64,000 bases of DNA from Nageia nagi (GCA_050084985.1 JBITNC010000001.1:70990001-71054000), one strand, 5' to 3'. Positions 35,701 through 47,700 are shown, counted from the first letter of the stretch. The notes: generated from the sequence alone by a model not told the origin. Made by a program: numbers and translations.

Positions 35701-36602
35701 GCAGCATGCTTGTTCTTCTTTTTATTATTGAAATTTCTCACATTTGCATTTCCCTTGCCTTTTTGAGCAAATTTCTTTTTGCGACAATCATACTCTTTAT
35801 GCCCAAAGATGCCACAAAAGTTATAATTTCCATCAAACTTTTCCTGCGGTGTTGGTTTGCTTGATCCAGCTTTGTAATTCCTTTGCTTGAAGTTGCTGTG
35901 CTTCCTGATGGTAGATGAGGATTTGTTATCTTTGAATTTATAATGTTTGAACATCTTCTTGAAAGGAGTTTTGGTTGCTCCTAGAGCAATGCTATTATCC
36001 TTTGGAGAAATGTTCAACATTTTTTTGTTCAAAGTTTCCTCATGCTTCAGAAGGAGTCTAGAAAGGTTGTCAAGAGAGATGACATCTTCTTCATCATCAA
36101 GCCTAGTCTCCATAACTGTGACAAAGTTACTGAACTTTGTAGAGAGGCTTTGAAGAATGATGAAGACCATGAACTCATCATTGATCCAATTGCACCCACA
36201 GCCAACCAGTTGTGTCCTGAGGTTAATGATTTTGTTCAAGTATATAGAGGCACTTTCATCTTCACCTTGATGATATTGCAACAACTTTTGTAGAATGGTG
36301 AACCTTCTTGAAAATTTGGACCCATGGTAAATTTTCTTTAGTCTATCGCAAGCTTCTTTTGCTGATGTCGAGGAAGAAATCATGAGAAGGATGTCATCTA
36401 AAACTGCATGATAGATCATTGAGGTTGCTAACTCATTCTTTGAGTTGTAAATTTCAAGGGCCTCCTCATCTGTAGGAGTGACTAGATCTTCATTTACTAT
36501 CTACCATAGCTTCCTTGCCTGTAACTCAACTCTCATATGAGGTTCCCATATGCCGAAGTTGGAACCGTCGAGTATGTGCTTGGGTATGAAGGTTTCAACC
36601 AT
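32706..36602 (-). pseudogene. Copia gag-pol, dimer copy 2 (one frame, seven stops)
   Basis: Spans 3897 bp in a single reading frame from ATG (36602) to the stop after RGSEF. I found no frameshift, only seven in-frame stops. The first is TAG at codon 34 (36501-36503), shared with copy 1. Later ones fall after TFD (34962), KHGIKR, KSPQE (34329), IYMN (33870), YGLK and LSTI (33054). Most lie where a related copy has CAA, CAG or CGA. Longest open piece: 34962-36419, 485 residues from gag into integrase. Domain order matches copy 1, with DSGCSNHM protease, HKRLGHLNHKS zinc-binding integrase start, SDLMGP, and YVDD at 33660-33671. The gag knuckle lacks its first cysteine. Confidence 0.94.
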
Positions 36603-36639
36603 TGTTTGTACAAAAATAAATATGCAATAAGAATGCAAA

Positions 36640-37330
36640 TTTTTTACAAGTTTCCATCTATACAAATCAAACATAAGTAAACATGTCCCACATGTGCAAA
36701 CTTATAACCACGATCTGTAGAGGAATAAAGTTGGGGTTGTTTTTCTTTTATAGAATTAGGCCTTCACCTGGATGCTCGCAAGGTGGAGCCTAGGTACTAC
36801 CAGTTCTCAACCAGTTCACCTTGGTCAGTAATATACTCTCACAAGGAGAAGTACCAACTATTTTCTAAGGATCTGACGTATCTTGGACCAGGCATTTTAA
36901 TTATCTTGATTAAGGTTTTCAGTTTTCCTCCTAGGTTATCAGGATAATCCCTGAATGGACATGCGGACATGTGGTATCACTACACACATGCTTGTCCACC
37001 TAATAGAGTTATGTCCAATCCAACAGAGGTCTTAGGGGCAATTAAAATGGACTTACCACCACTCGGGTCTTCAGACTAAAAGGGCTCCTGTCTGCCCTAT
37101 CCTCACCTTGTGGCTCCCCAAACAAGTCATGTTGTGGAAGAATACATGCGGATTTGTTCATTTTAGGGGTTACTTTCAATATTTGCGTTTTGCAAGTATA
37201 AAGAAAATTATGCAAAAATACAAAGTAAAGTAAAATTGCATCATCCACACGAGCTTGAAAAACCTTAAAAAGTCCAATGGGTTTTGTACTAACCCCTAAA
37301 GGACTTTTTACATTTTGTATATTTTGCTCA
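36640..37330 (-). other. Conserved leader block, dimer copy 2
   Basis: Matches 27640-28330 and, inverted, 20220-20870. Noncoding. Confidence 0.6.
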
Positions 37331-38301
37331 ATTTATTCAAGCACTTAATGAATTAAAAAAAGAACTAAGTCCTACTTAGCATTTAATTCATAACATGCAT
37401 TATTCCATGACTTAAAAAAAATTTGAGTAATCATGCATCATGCATTATTTAACTTAAAAATTTAAGTCCTAAGTATGTTTTATTCTTCAAACAAGATAAA
37501 GATACATGCATCATAAGTCTAGTATGCAAGATCTAGATAAGGTTTACAAGATAAAGAGACATGCATCACAAGTCTAGCATGCAAGATCTAGATAAAATTT
37601 TAAGTAAAAATTATACCAATTCCCCCCTTTTCACTTAAATTTTTATCCCTAAAACAAACTTGTATACTAAGACTTGTCTTATAAGTATGCATTTTAAGTA
37701 AAAAAAATTTCCTTATTTACTTAAAAAAAATAGCATACTTAGACTAAATTACTATGCTTAGAGAAAAATGCTAAGAGGTTAGCATTAAAAAATTGCATGT
37801 GCACCTTAGTAAATTAAACATGCAATAAAAAATATTCTAAGCATTTTTAAAAAAAAAAATAAGCTAAGTTTAACTTAAAAAATATTCACCACTTACTAAG
37901 TCTCCAAGAATTAAATGGAAAAGGAAGGAGACCCATACCCCTACTTCATGCATTTTAATGCTTCTCCTACCTTTTTAGCATTCAAAAAAATACTCCTAAG
38001 TCAAAAAACAATTAAATGCTTTGTAGTTAAAAAATATGACCCCCCCTTTTTCTTCCACCAAGAAAAGCATATGTTGCTTTTGGAAGAGCAAAAATGCAAG
38101 TAGTCAACTAAACAAACTTAATGCATTTAAGTGCATTAAAGTGACTAAGAAGACTTGCAAGAAGTTGGCAGCCATCAACCTTGACCATGGGAAGGAGGAT
38201 GACCTGCATGAAGGCATTTAGAGGATAGCCTGTGGAGGTGTTGGGGAAGGAGGAAGAGGAGGAAGAGGGCCAATGAGGAGGGCCAGGATTTAGAATATAG
38301 A
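37331..38301 (-). other. AT-rich leader segment, dimer copy 2
   Basis: Counterpart of 28331-29292 with the same ATGCATG words, a C-run near 38040 and a G-rich patch at 38200-38285. No gene seen. Confidence 0.55.
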
Positions 38302-38670
38302 TTAGTATCTAGTCATCTTAGATCACCCCAATTATGCATGGCTTTTAATCACGAGCTCTCTTTCATCCATTCTTATCTTAGGCCAAAATCAAGATCACTT
38401 TGTGACATCGATAGATTCACCAGACATATGGGGACACAGTCGGAAAATAATGCAGACAGAGGAGGTGGATCATACGTGGCATGCAGTCCTTGATATTCAG
38501 GACCCATGATGAGGAGATCGCATTCTCAAAAGAAGAACCAAGAATGCAATATTGCAATGGGTTCTCCTCCACATTTTTCACCACTACCTGTAGAGAAGAG
38601 GGAGGAGATAACTTTTCCAGAAATGTAGCATGGCGTTGGTGAATTGAACCCTATGCATCCAAATTTCTAA
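38302..38670 (+). pseudogene. Captured unidentified coding fragment, dimer copy 2
   Basis: The same 123-codon antisense frame as 29293-29661, ending NPMHPNF and TAA. It keeps the glutamine at the position where copy 1 has a stop. It carries its own stops instead, at the arginine before YSGPMMRR and after FPEM. Because the two copies are broken at different codons, the frame was probably open in their ancestor. Parent gene not recognised. Confidence 0.5.
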
Positions 38671-38702
38671 AAATTCTGATGAAAAATAAGTCTATATATA
38701 CT

Positions 38703-39116
38703 ACTATTTTTCTTGGTTATTGCTTGTTGCAAGCACCCTCAACAGTATTGGTCAGACCTCATCTGGTAATTTGGCGATTGGTTCATGGAATAGCAGTTGT
38801 TTATCTAGTAGCTCTTACATTTTTGCTCTTTCAAAATCATGATGATGCCTGATAATTTATGAAGTTTGTTCATCCTGATTTGGGTGTTTAACTTCCAGAG
38901 AGATCGTATGGTGCAGATTATCGTATCTATACTCCTGAGAACCCAAAGAGTAGGACACTCTATTTGATGAAATTTATTATAGCTCATGTTCTTGGATGGT
39001 GGGGAAAAGCCATAATGATTCATAACCAGGCACTTCTTTGGCTACTTTCAATTGGCTTTGAGATGATGGAGGTTACTTTTAATCACATGCTTCCCAATTT
39101 CAATGAATGTTGGTGG
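38703..39116 (+). pseudogene. PSS1: Captured phosphatidylserine synthase 1 fragment, dimer copy 2
   Basis: Second copy of the 414-bp antisense PSS1 fragment, with the same end points, the same lost codons after NPKSR and the same TAA after the DDA(R) site. Shared lesions show the capture and early decay predate the split of the two copies. It has extra private stops, including TGA just before that site and TAA within the motif that reads [10 protein letters not shown] in copy 1. GWWGKAIMI and [11 protein letters not shown] are unchanged. Confidence 0.87.
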
Positions 39117-39194
39117 GGTTCACAAGCTTTAGCAGGGCTGCGAGCTCCCTGTACACAATAAGGCCAAGAGCTGTAAGTACCTAGAGGAGCTATG

Positions 39195-39510
39195 AGCACA
39201 TAACGGGGCCATGAGCCATTCACACATAGAAACTCTATCTGCATCATGCATCTTGTCAAACAATTCATATGGCTTCCACATTTTGCATACATGTCTACCA
39301 GGGCAATAGAGTGAAGGACGTGGTTGTATGGCCATCTATTCCTTATCTTTGTTAATATATGATTTAAATTGCAAAGAGTAAAGGAGGATTTCTTTCAAGT
39401 TAAGGTTCACGAAATGAAGCATCCCTGTATGCTTTCACCAGGTAGAAATAGAAATAGACGATGAGGTATTTTGTCAAACAATTTACAGACCCTTTCAATG
39501 TTTTGTTTTG
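39195..39510 (-). pseudogene. Captured PPR fragment, dimer copy 2
   Basis: Counterpart of 30186-30500. The minus strand encodes ELFDKMHDADRVSMCEWLM near 39205-39270 in one frame, with the VDMYAKCG phrase just upstream in another, and a second repeat LFDKIP near 39460-39490. Confidence 0.72.
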
Positions 39511-40177
39511 TTATTTGACCCCTCAAAACATATTTTATATATAATTTTTGAAAAATATATTATATAAAAAATATTTCTCTCAAAAAAAAATTCCAAACAT
39601 TGAATAAAATATTGAGAGCTGCCTCTTTAACTCAACAACAAATGGCATATAGAAATATTGCAATACTAATCTCTCTCTTTTAAAAAAAAAAAATTAACAT
39701 CATGCTCACTAGAGGTTAGTATAATTAAAAGCATTATATTTCTATTTTTAGCCCTCCTTTTTTTTCAAAAAAAATAAATGAACTTTCACTTGTGTTTACT
39801 TTAAACAAGAAAGTAAACCTCAAGTAATTAGTTGCTACTAACAAACAAATTTTAGTAAAAATATTTGCATTTCATAGTATCCTCTTAAAAAAAAGGTATA
39901 TCATGTATCAAGCATTTTTTTAAAACAAAATGCTACTAACATAAGAGGTTAGTATATAAAAAAAATACTTGCATTGTCATTTTAATCATATTTTGCAAGA
40001 AATAAGCTCCAATATCTCACAAAATATGTTAGTATCTAATGTAATAATCCATTAAGATAACCAAATGAGGAGGAATTTTATACCTTCTCTTAAAATTTAC
40101 CTCACCAATGGGGTGTAAGATGAGGAATGAAGAAGGATGAAGAACCTCCAAGATGTAGAAGAAGAGCTTCCACACCA
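39511..40177 (-). other. AT-rich leader next to the primer site, dimer copy 2
   Basis: Noncoding and matching 30501-31171. No gene seen. Confidence 0.55.
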
Positions 40178-40191
40178 AGCTCTAGATACCA
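40178..40191 (-). other. Primer binding site, dimer copy 2
   Basis: TGGTATCTAGAGCT on the minus strand, 2 bp from the right LTR. Confidence 0.85.
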
Positions 40192-40193
40192 AT

Positions 40194-40665
40194 TGAGAGA
40201 ATTAGCCCTACTCTAATCCTTAAGGTCCAAGACTAGGAAGCTCAATCACACAACATTCACACAAGATAACACAAGTGTAATGTGGTTCCTCCCTCCTTGG
40301 GAGTACATCCACAACTAGTATCTCAATTCTCAAGTATGCCCCTCTTACAACAATTCTCTTCCTCTCTCCTACACAAACTAGTAGAGTAATGTTACTCCAA
40401 AACTTAGATATGTTACAAGAGGAGAGGTCCTCTATTTATAGCTTGAGAGCACCTCCCTAACCTCCCTTTAACCCAAGGGTAAGGTTAGGGTTACAATAAA
40501 TGTGTGGCCTAACTTTAACCTACCAACTAACCCCATGGTTAGGTCAAAGTCCACACATAATAAAGAATTCAATTAATCCCTTAAGGTATCTACATATCCT
40601 TTAAGTGATTAATTGAACTTACAAGGAGTTTAGATATTCACAATATTTCATTACAAATTCTAACA
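40194..40665 (-). repeat. Right (5'-most) LTR of the dimer
   Basis: The + strand runs TGAGAGAATTAG to ATTCTAACA and is followed at once by CAGTA, the right target duplication (40666-40670). Confidence 0.94.
40432..40440 (-). promoter_or_regulatory. TATA box, right LTR of the dimer
   Basis: TATAAATAG on the minus strand, positioned to transcribe the whole dimer from its 5' end. Confidence 0.68.
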
Positions 40666-40670
40666 CAGTA

Positions 40671-43321
40671 AAGGATGACCTTTATATTGTGGATCAAGTT
40701 CCTTCAAAGATTTGTCTTGCTACAAATGTTTGTTCAAAGGGTAATCTTTGGTATCAATGATTAGGGCACCTTAACCACAAAAGTATTTAAGATATGAAAA
40801 CTCAAGAAATTGTGGAAGGTTTACCTAATATTTCACCCACAATTGGTCTCTATGAAAGGTGCATTCTAGGAAAGATGAATAGGAAAAAGTTTGAAAAAGA
40901 TAAGGCAACTCGGGCTACTCATCCTCTTCAGCTTGTGCATTCAGATTTGATGGGTCCATTTCAGACTAAGACTCTAGGGGGAGTTTCTTATGTTCTGACC
41001 TTCATTGATGAATTCAGTAGGATGATATTTGGTTATCTACTTGAGCACAAGGATCAAACTTTTCACAGGTTTAAAGACTTCAAGGCACTTGTTGAAAATC
41101 AAACTGATTTTAAGATCAAGATGCTAAGATCTGATAATGGGGGTGAGTATAATAGCAATGAGTTTAACGACTAATGTGTTAAACATGGGATCAAGCGGCA
41201 ATTCATAATCCCTTACACCCCTCAGCAAAATGGAGTTGCTGAAAGGAAGAATCGAACCATTATGGAAATGGCAAGGTGCATGTTGGGTAACCTTCTTAGT
41301 TTCTTATGGGGAGAAGCTGTTCACATTGCTATTCACACCCTAAATAGGTGTCCTACTAAAGTAGTCGAAGGTAAAACTCTATATGAAGCATGGACAGGAA
41401 AGAAACCTAACCTCTCACACTTTAGAGTCTTCAGTTGTGATGCATTTACCTTCATTACCTTAGAGAAAAGAAAGAACTTGGATAAAAGATTAGAAAAATG
41501 CATCTTTGTGGGGTATGATAATCAGTATAGAGGTTACAAGCTCTACTCCTCATCCCATAAAATAGTCTTTATTTCTAGGGATGTCAAGTTCAATGAACTT
41601 CCTGAGGATACAACCTCTCATGCTGAGGTGTCTGATTCAGATGATTCTTTGCCTACACCTAACTAGTTGGATGATCATGTAGGGAAGTCACTAGAAGAGC
41701 TAAATTCTCCAGCTCAGAGAATTACAAGGAGTATGACCTTGAATAAATCCTTATTTGCCAAAATTGATAATATGAATGAGCCATCAACATTCAAAGAAGC
41801 TTCCAAGCAAGAGTGTTGGATGGAAGCTATGAAAGTTGAGTATGAGGCACTCATGAAAAATGAAACTTGGGATTTGGTTCCTTATACCAATGAGAAAAAT
41901 GTGATTAGCAATAAATGGATATACAAGGTCAAGTACAATTCTGATGGAAAAATTGAAAAATACAAAGCAAGGTTAGTGGCCAAAGGATTCACTTAGAAAT
42001 ATGGTATTGATTATGAGGAAACCTTTGCTCCTGTGGCCAAGATGCCTACTGTTAGAATAATCCTTGCTCTTTCTACAGCTCAAGGATGGAAAGCTTTTCA
42101 ACTTGATGTCAAGAGTGCATTTCTCAATGGTGACTTGGATGTAGAAATCTACATGAATCAACCAGAAGGATTTATTCTAGAAGGTAAAGAGTCTTTAGTG
42201 TGCAAGCTAAAGAAGTCTTTGTATGGACTTAAGCAAGCACCTAGAGCATGGTACAAGAAAATTTCAGGATTCTTTGTAGATATTGGTTTTTCCAAGTGCT
42301 TCTCTAACTCAGATCTCTATGTACTCAATCAAGGAAAAGACGTGGTCTTAATTCTCCTTTATGTGGATGATCTTCTCATAACTGGCAATAATATTGAAAT
42401 CATCCAAGAGTGCATCTCCAAACTGAAGGCAACATTTGAAATGACTGATCTAGGTCTATTGCATTACTATCTTGGGATGCAAGTATACCAACACAAAGAT
42501 TGTACTTATCTTAGTCAATCTAAGTATATATCAGACATCTTGCAAAAGTTTGGAATGGAGTGTAAATATGTTGCAATACCTGTTTCTCCTAGAATCATTG
42601 TATCACTGAGCTTAGATTCTTAGTTGGCTGATGCTACAACTTATAGGTAATTGATTGGTAGTCTTCTGTATCTAACTATCTCTCGACCTGATATTGCCTT
42701 TGCAGTGAATCTGATGGCACGATTCATGCAAAAACCATATGTTGAACACCTCAATGCTATTAAGCAAATCTTGAGGTATGTGGCAGGGATAAAAGATCTT
42801 ACTCTTAAGTATTCCAAAGTGCCCTCGATTGTTCTCTTAGGGTTCTCAGATTCTGATTATGGGGGAGATAGAGATGATAGAAAGTCAACCTCTGCTTATG
42901 TGTTTAGCATTGGTTCAGGTGCTATCTCTTGGGCTTCCAAGAAGCAATCTACTATGACTCTTTCTACCATCAAAGCTGAATATTAAGCCATGTCTGTTGT
43001 CACCCAAGATGCTATTTGGCTGAGGCATCTTCTGAATGAAATTGGGTATGAGCAAAATGGTCCATCTCTTATCTCTTCAGATAATCAATTAGCTATCTCT
43101 TTGGTTAAGAATCTTGTATTCCATCAGAGAACCAAACATGTGGAAATTCAAGCCCATTTTATCAGGGAGAAGGTTCTAGATGACATCATACACTTACAAT
43201 ATTTTCCATCTACTGAAAACTCTGCTGATTTATTCACCAAGCCCTTCCTGAAGCTTAGTTCAGCAAGCTTAGGGATTCTCTAAGGTTGGTGAAGTTGCCC
43301 TCAAGGGGGAGTGAAGTTTGA
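40671..43321 (+). pseudogene. Copia integrase-RT-RNase H, 3' part of gag-pol, element 3
   Basis: Continues the frame broken at 22179. The integrase start (LGHLNHKS), SDLMGP and SDNGGEYNSNEF lie within 40760-41170. PQQNGVAERKNRT follows, then reverse transcriptase from about 41700 with WIYKVKYNSDG, QLDVKSAFLNGDL and YVDD at 42360-42371, and RNase H around 42840-43280 with SDSDYGGDRDDRKSTS. The frame holds for over 2.5 kb but has eight stops (40758, 40788, 41172, 41664, 41994, 42621, 42648, 42984), several at CAA, CAG or CGA positions. A 1-bp loss near 43243 shifts the final residues. No protein expected. Confidence 0.92.
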
Positions 43322-43378
43322 ACTTTTGTTAGTGATGACAACTTCACCTCTAAGAGGCCTTTTTGATTGTACATTCTA

Positions 43379-43753
43379 TACCTCTATGGTAAGTTTGCTC
43401 TACGTGACAAACTTGTTGTACAATTGTTGTTATAGAGTGTTGATTATTTTATACCTTCGTGGTAAGTTTGCTCTGCATGACAAACTTGTTGTACATTCTA
43501 TACCTCCGTGGTAAGTTTGCTCTATGTGACAAACTTGTTGTACATTTTTATACCTCTGTGGTAAGTTTTCTCTATGTGACAAACTTGTTGTACATTTTAT
43601 ACCTCCGTGGTAAGTTTGCTCTACGTGAGAAACTTATTGTACAATTTTTGAGCATATAATTAATATACCTCCGTGGTAAGTTTGCTCTGCATGAGGAACT
43701 TGTTGTACATTCTATACCTTTGTGGTGAGTTTGCTCTATGTGAGAAACTCATT
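43379..43753 (+). repeat. Seven-unit tail repeat array, element 3
   Basis: Seven copies of the 49-bp core with GGTAAGTTTGCTCTACGTGA and a GTAC boundary, some with longer AT linkers. The array lies between pol and the purine tract. Confidence 0.9.
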
Positions 43754-44235
43754 GTACAATTTTTATGCTCTATTAATAATCAACACATGTCTATATACAA
43801 TAGGTGACTATGAGTGATGGCTTGGCATCTCCGTGATGACTTATAGTGCACCATTGATCAGTTATTTATAATATGGCATTATTTGATTCTCTTATTTGAA
43901 TATATGATGTATCTAACTGATTTTGTTCATGAGTTGCTTGTAGCATGTAGGATCTTCTTCAGAAATGCAGGTTACTCACCTTGTGTAAGCAAGCTCATGG
44001 AGACTCACATGTCAGCTTAAAGTTGATCGACTACTATGTACAGTGAAACCAGTTGTGGTTAATGATTGTATTGTAAACCATTTTTTGTCAAATGGTAATG
44101 TAGTGAGTCTCAAACTAGTTCTCAAAAGGATTCTCAAATATGTAAATGTTCTCATCTCCACTTGTATCTCTATGGAGGAGAACTCTCTCTTACTCTCTCT
44201 CTTCTCTCTTCTACGCTCTATCCCAATATTGCATT
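43754..44235 (+). other. Noncoding tail of element 3
   Basis: Matches 22661-23136 and 31668-32145 in inverted orientation. It contains the conserved stretch ACCATTTTTTGTCAAATGG, a near-perfect inverted repeat, and a CT-rich run before the purine tract. No gene. Confidence 0.6.
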
Positions 44236-44244
44236 AAGGGGCAG
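44236..44244 (+). other. Polypurine tract of element 3
   Basis: AAGGGGCAG directly before the 3' LTR, with one pyrimidine compared with the dimer's tract. Confidence 0.85.
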
Positions 44245-44727
44245 TGTTAGAATTTGTAATGAAATATTGTGAATATCTAAACTCCTTGTAAATTCAATTA
44301 ATCACTTAAAGGATATGTAGATACCTTAAGGGATTAATTGAATTCTTTATTATGAAGACTTTGAATTTACCAAGTGGTTAGTTGGTAGGTTAAAGTTAGG
44401 TGATACATTTATTGTAACCCTAACCTTACCCTTGGGTTAAAGGGAGGTTAGGGAGGTGCTCTCAAGCTATAAATAGAGGGCCTCTCCTCTTGTAACATAA
44501 CTAAGTTTTTGGAGTAAGATTACTCTACTAGTTGTGTAAGAGAGGAAGAGAATAGTTGTAAGAGGGGCATACTTGAGAATTGAGATACTAGTTGTGGATG
44601 TACTCTCAAGGAGGGAGGAACCACATTACACTTGTGTTATCTTGTGTGAATGGTGTTATCTTGTTTATGATTGAGTTTCCTAGTCTTGGTCCTTGAGGAT
44701 TTATTTAGATCTAGCCTAAATCCTTCA
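44245..44727 (+). repeat. 3' LTR of element 3
   Basis: 483 bp, the same length as 17547-18029, with about 11 differences. It is followed by AAATT, matching the bases before the 5' LTR. Confidence 0.93.
44468..44476 (+). promoter_or_regulatory. TATA box, 3' LTR of element 3
   Basis: TATAAATAG. From here transcription could run into the flanking DNA to the right. Confidence 0.6.
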
Positions 44728-44732
44728 AAATT

Positions 44733-47700
44733 AAAATAATGCATATGATACTTCTAAACATTTTTGATGATTTCTATCCATTTATATTGATCCCCAAATC
44801 CTCCCTAAGATGTACCTTAAAAAATCTATGAGTTTAGGGAGATTGGTGCTTATCCCAAATTTCATTGTGGTTAGGATCAATCTTTATGATGATCAATCTC
44901 CTTCATATTTATTAGAAACTAAAATTGAAATTAAAATAAAATAATATCTTAAAATATGTATGAAATACCTATTACCAAAGAAAAAAATTATACAAAGGGC
45001 TCACTGGTTGAAAATAATAATATCAACAACCTTTAGAAAGTTGATATATGCTAAGAGTAGGGTCAAGGTTGACCTTATATCCTAAAATAGGATCATGATT
45101 AGCCATATTTTAGTTTTTTTTTTTTTTAAATGTAGTGAATTGTAGGAGATATTTGATGAGTTAAGTATATCTAGCCTTCAGTTTGATCTCTCTAGTTCTA
45201 CTTAAAATTGATTCATTTGGTCCAAAATGCTCTCCAATTTGCCTAAATGATAATTAGTAATGAATTATTTGATGTATTGAATTTGAAATGATGATATTTA
45301 ATTATTTTAAATATTATAAAAGAGGGAGAACATAACTTATTTTTGAAGAGAACACTTGATCATAAAAAAAATTGATGATTGAAATGCCTTTCATAACTCC
45401 TTTTATACCTTGCAAAAGAAAAAAACAATAATACATTAGCAGAAATTATCATGAAATTAGGATAAAATTTATTAAAAATATTGTAATTAATTTTATTTAT
45501 TTTAGATAACTAAATTATGATTTTTAAATACATATAAAATTTTAAATTAGGTTTTTGCACTTTCCCCCTTTTGGAGATGTAATGGTAGGAACCAAAACTA
45601 CATTTCCAAAGTATGGAAAGAAAAAAAGATATTACCACTTTTGAAGATATTTATCTAAAAATATGATGATATTAGTGAATATCATAAGTTTAGAATTCCA
45701 TGTTTTTGATCTTTCTTCATGTTCCTTTTAACTTTGGATTTCTTGGAAACCTTGTTTGAAAAAAGGGGTTCAAAGAAAAAATAAATATGTAAAGAATATG
45801 AAATAATTGATCCTACAAGGGGTTCAAATATTTAGAGGGATTTGTGTTTATATTAGGTATCATATGGGATGTTAGTTAGTCTTGATAGTAATTAAACAAC
45901 CCCATTTTTTAGTGAACATCATAAAAGAGAAATACAAATAATATGAAATGCATGACTAATTAAACAATATATATGAAAATTGATAATAATAAACATATCA
46001 TGAAGAGATATAAAAAGCATAAAGAGTATGATAATATTGATGAACTAAAGATATATACCAATCATAAATCATCATAGTAAGCACAAATCAATATGATTAG
46101 CTAAGAAGAGAGAACATCTTCTTGAAGGATTTATCATGGTCTCATCATTACCACCATGATATGAATGATGCATGGAGAATCATATATTGATCTAGAGATT
46201 AAAAATAGGAATTATCATTCCATAAATGAATATATAGCATTGATGAATAAGATTTGAAATGCTCATGAAACACTCGAAGAAATGCTTACATCACGAGATT
46301 ATCATGATGGGTCTTAATGCCCCAAAGGCCAAAATGGATGAAAATTATGAATTTCTTAAAATAAATTGAATATAATTGATACAAATAAAATTCATCATGA
46401 TATAATTTTAAATGATATTATTCATAAGAATTGAACAATTTTTGCAAGAAAAACTTGATATACTTAATTTTTACCTTATGTAATTTTGGGAATCCAAAAT
46501 ATAGTCAAATTTAGAAGCTTAGATGAAGGTTTTTCAAATGGATTTTTAAAATATATATTGATTCCTATTTTTAAAATACAATAGATGAATTATATGTCTA
46601 TAAATGATATATAAGGGCAGGTTTATAAATTGTGAAAGCCTCCTAAGTTGCCCTTTCAAATAGATCCAAATTTTAAAATAAATTTTGCATTATTTTCTTA
46701 AATTTGTTCATTTCAGTTAATTCTTTCTCTCCTTAGCTTTCCTAGGATTTTTATACTAATTCCAAATTGATTTATAATTTTTCCTTTATTTTTTAAAATT
46801 TTATTGATAAAATATCCTAATTATGTATTGGAAATTCCCTATTTTGATATGAAAATGACCAAAATGACATCTTGAAGTTGTAATATATGTATTTATTTTT
46901 TACAAAAGATGAAATTATTTTAAAGGAGAGTTTAGTATAGAATTTTATTATTTCTATAGGGTCAATTTTGGCCCTATTTTAAGGTTTTAAGGCCTCTAAA
47001 CTTAACCCGATGAACACTAAAATTGAAACTAGATTGCTTCTATTCTTGATTTTTGTAAGATACTAATGCTTAAGTGAGATATATTTTATTTTATTTGATG
47101 ACAACATTGCACTTGTTTTTGATGATTTTTATATCTTATTTCATGGTGGAAAATCACACTTTTAAAGGTAAACAATTACTAGAAGTAGGAAATAAAGGGT
47201 GAAACTAACCTTTTAAGTTTGAGAGAAGGTTTATGACACATTTATTTTTTTAATATCATGAAATTAAATAGGGTTGAGGTAAACCCTATATTTATAGTAC
47301 AAGTTTAAGGTCAAACCTTGTATTAATGCTATATGGTTGATGTTGATATTATTTTGGGGTTTACAGGCCTCCAAACATGCCCTAATGGACCTTTGGACTA
47401 AGCTAAGATTGACTCCATTTCTAATTTTCTATAATATAATTAAATTATTAATGTTATATATTATTCTTACTTTATTTCAAAACATATTGGGTTTCTTTTT
47501 CCTTTGTGAAATACTTTTATATATTACTTTTATTCTAATGGAGCCCCAAAATTGGTTATTTTCATTTTCATCTAAGAAGATCTACATACCAATATTTTTA
47601 TCTTATAGGATTGTAAGACCTATGTCTATTACTAAAAAATTTCATATAAGTTTTTCTCATTAATCAAAATAGATATTGGATCAACTTATAGGACCATAAT

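Larger units (their letters stand above)
22180..40665 (-). mobile_element. Nested dimeric copia element, LTR-internal-LTR-internal-LTR
   Basis: Three 471-472-bp LTRs (22180-22651, 31188-31658, 40194-40665) alternate with two 8.5-kb internal regions, all in the same minus orientation. The repeat period is 9006-9008 bp. One CAGTA duplication flanks the whole unit. Each internal region has its own primer site, leader with captured gene fragments, 3897-bp gag-pol span, nine-unit tail array and purine tract. The two internal regions differ at about 2.5 percent in two hand-aligned stretches, so they are not an assembly copy of one sequence. Neither unit has an intact gag-pol. Confidence 0.93.
17547..44727 (+). 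mobile_element. Ty1/copia element 3, interrupted by a nested dimeric element
   Basis: Two 483-bp LTRs begin TGTTAGAATTTG and are flanked by a perfect AAATT duplication (17542-17546 and 44728-44732). Inside are the primer site, a 2.9-kb leader, gag-pol, a tail with 49-bp repeats and the polypurine tract. About 11 of 483 LTR positions differ by my count. Removing the 18.5-kb insertion at 22180-40665 and one CAGTA leaves an 8.7-kb element with a gag-pol frame that rejoins exactly. Eleven in-frame stops and a late 1-bp deletion make it unable to supply its own proteins. Confidence 0.93.

Noticed and set aside
22180-40665. Assembly artefact producing a false duplication
   Set aside because: The two units differ by about 2.5 percent with distinct stops and indels, and only one target duplication surrounds them. 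Long reads would still be the decisive test.
43322-44235. An envelope-like third gene after pol in element 3
   Set aside because: The tail has only short frames and the 49-bp array. No membrane protein frame is conserved among the three copies.
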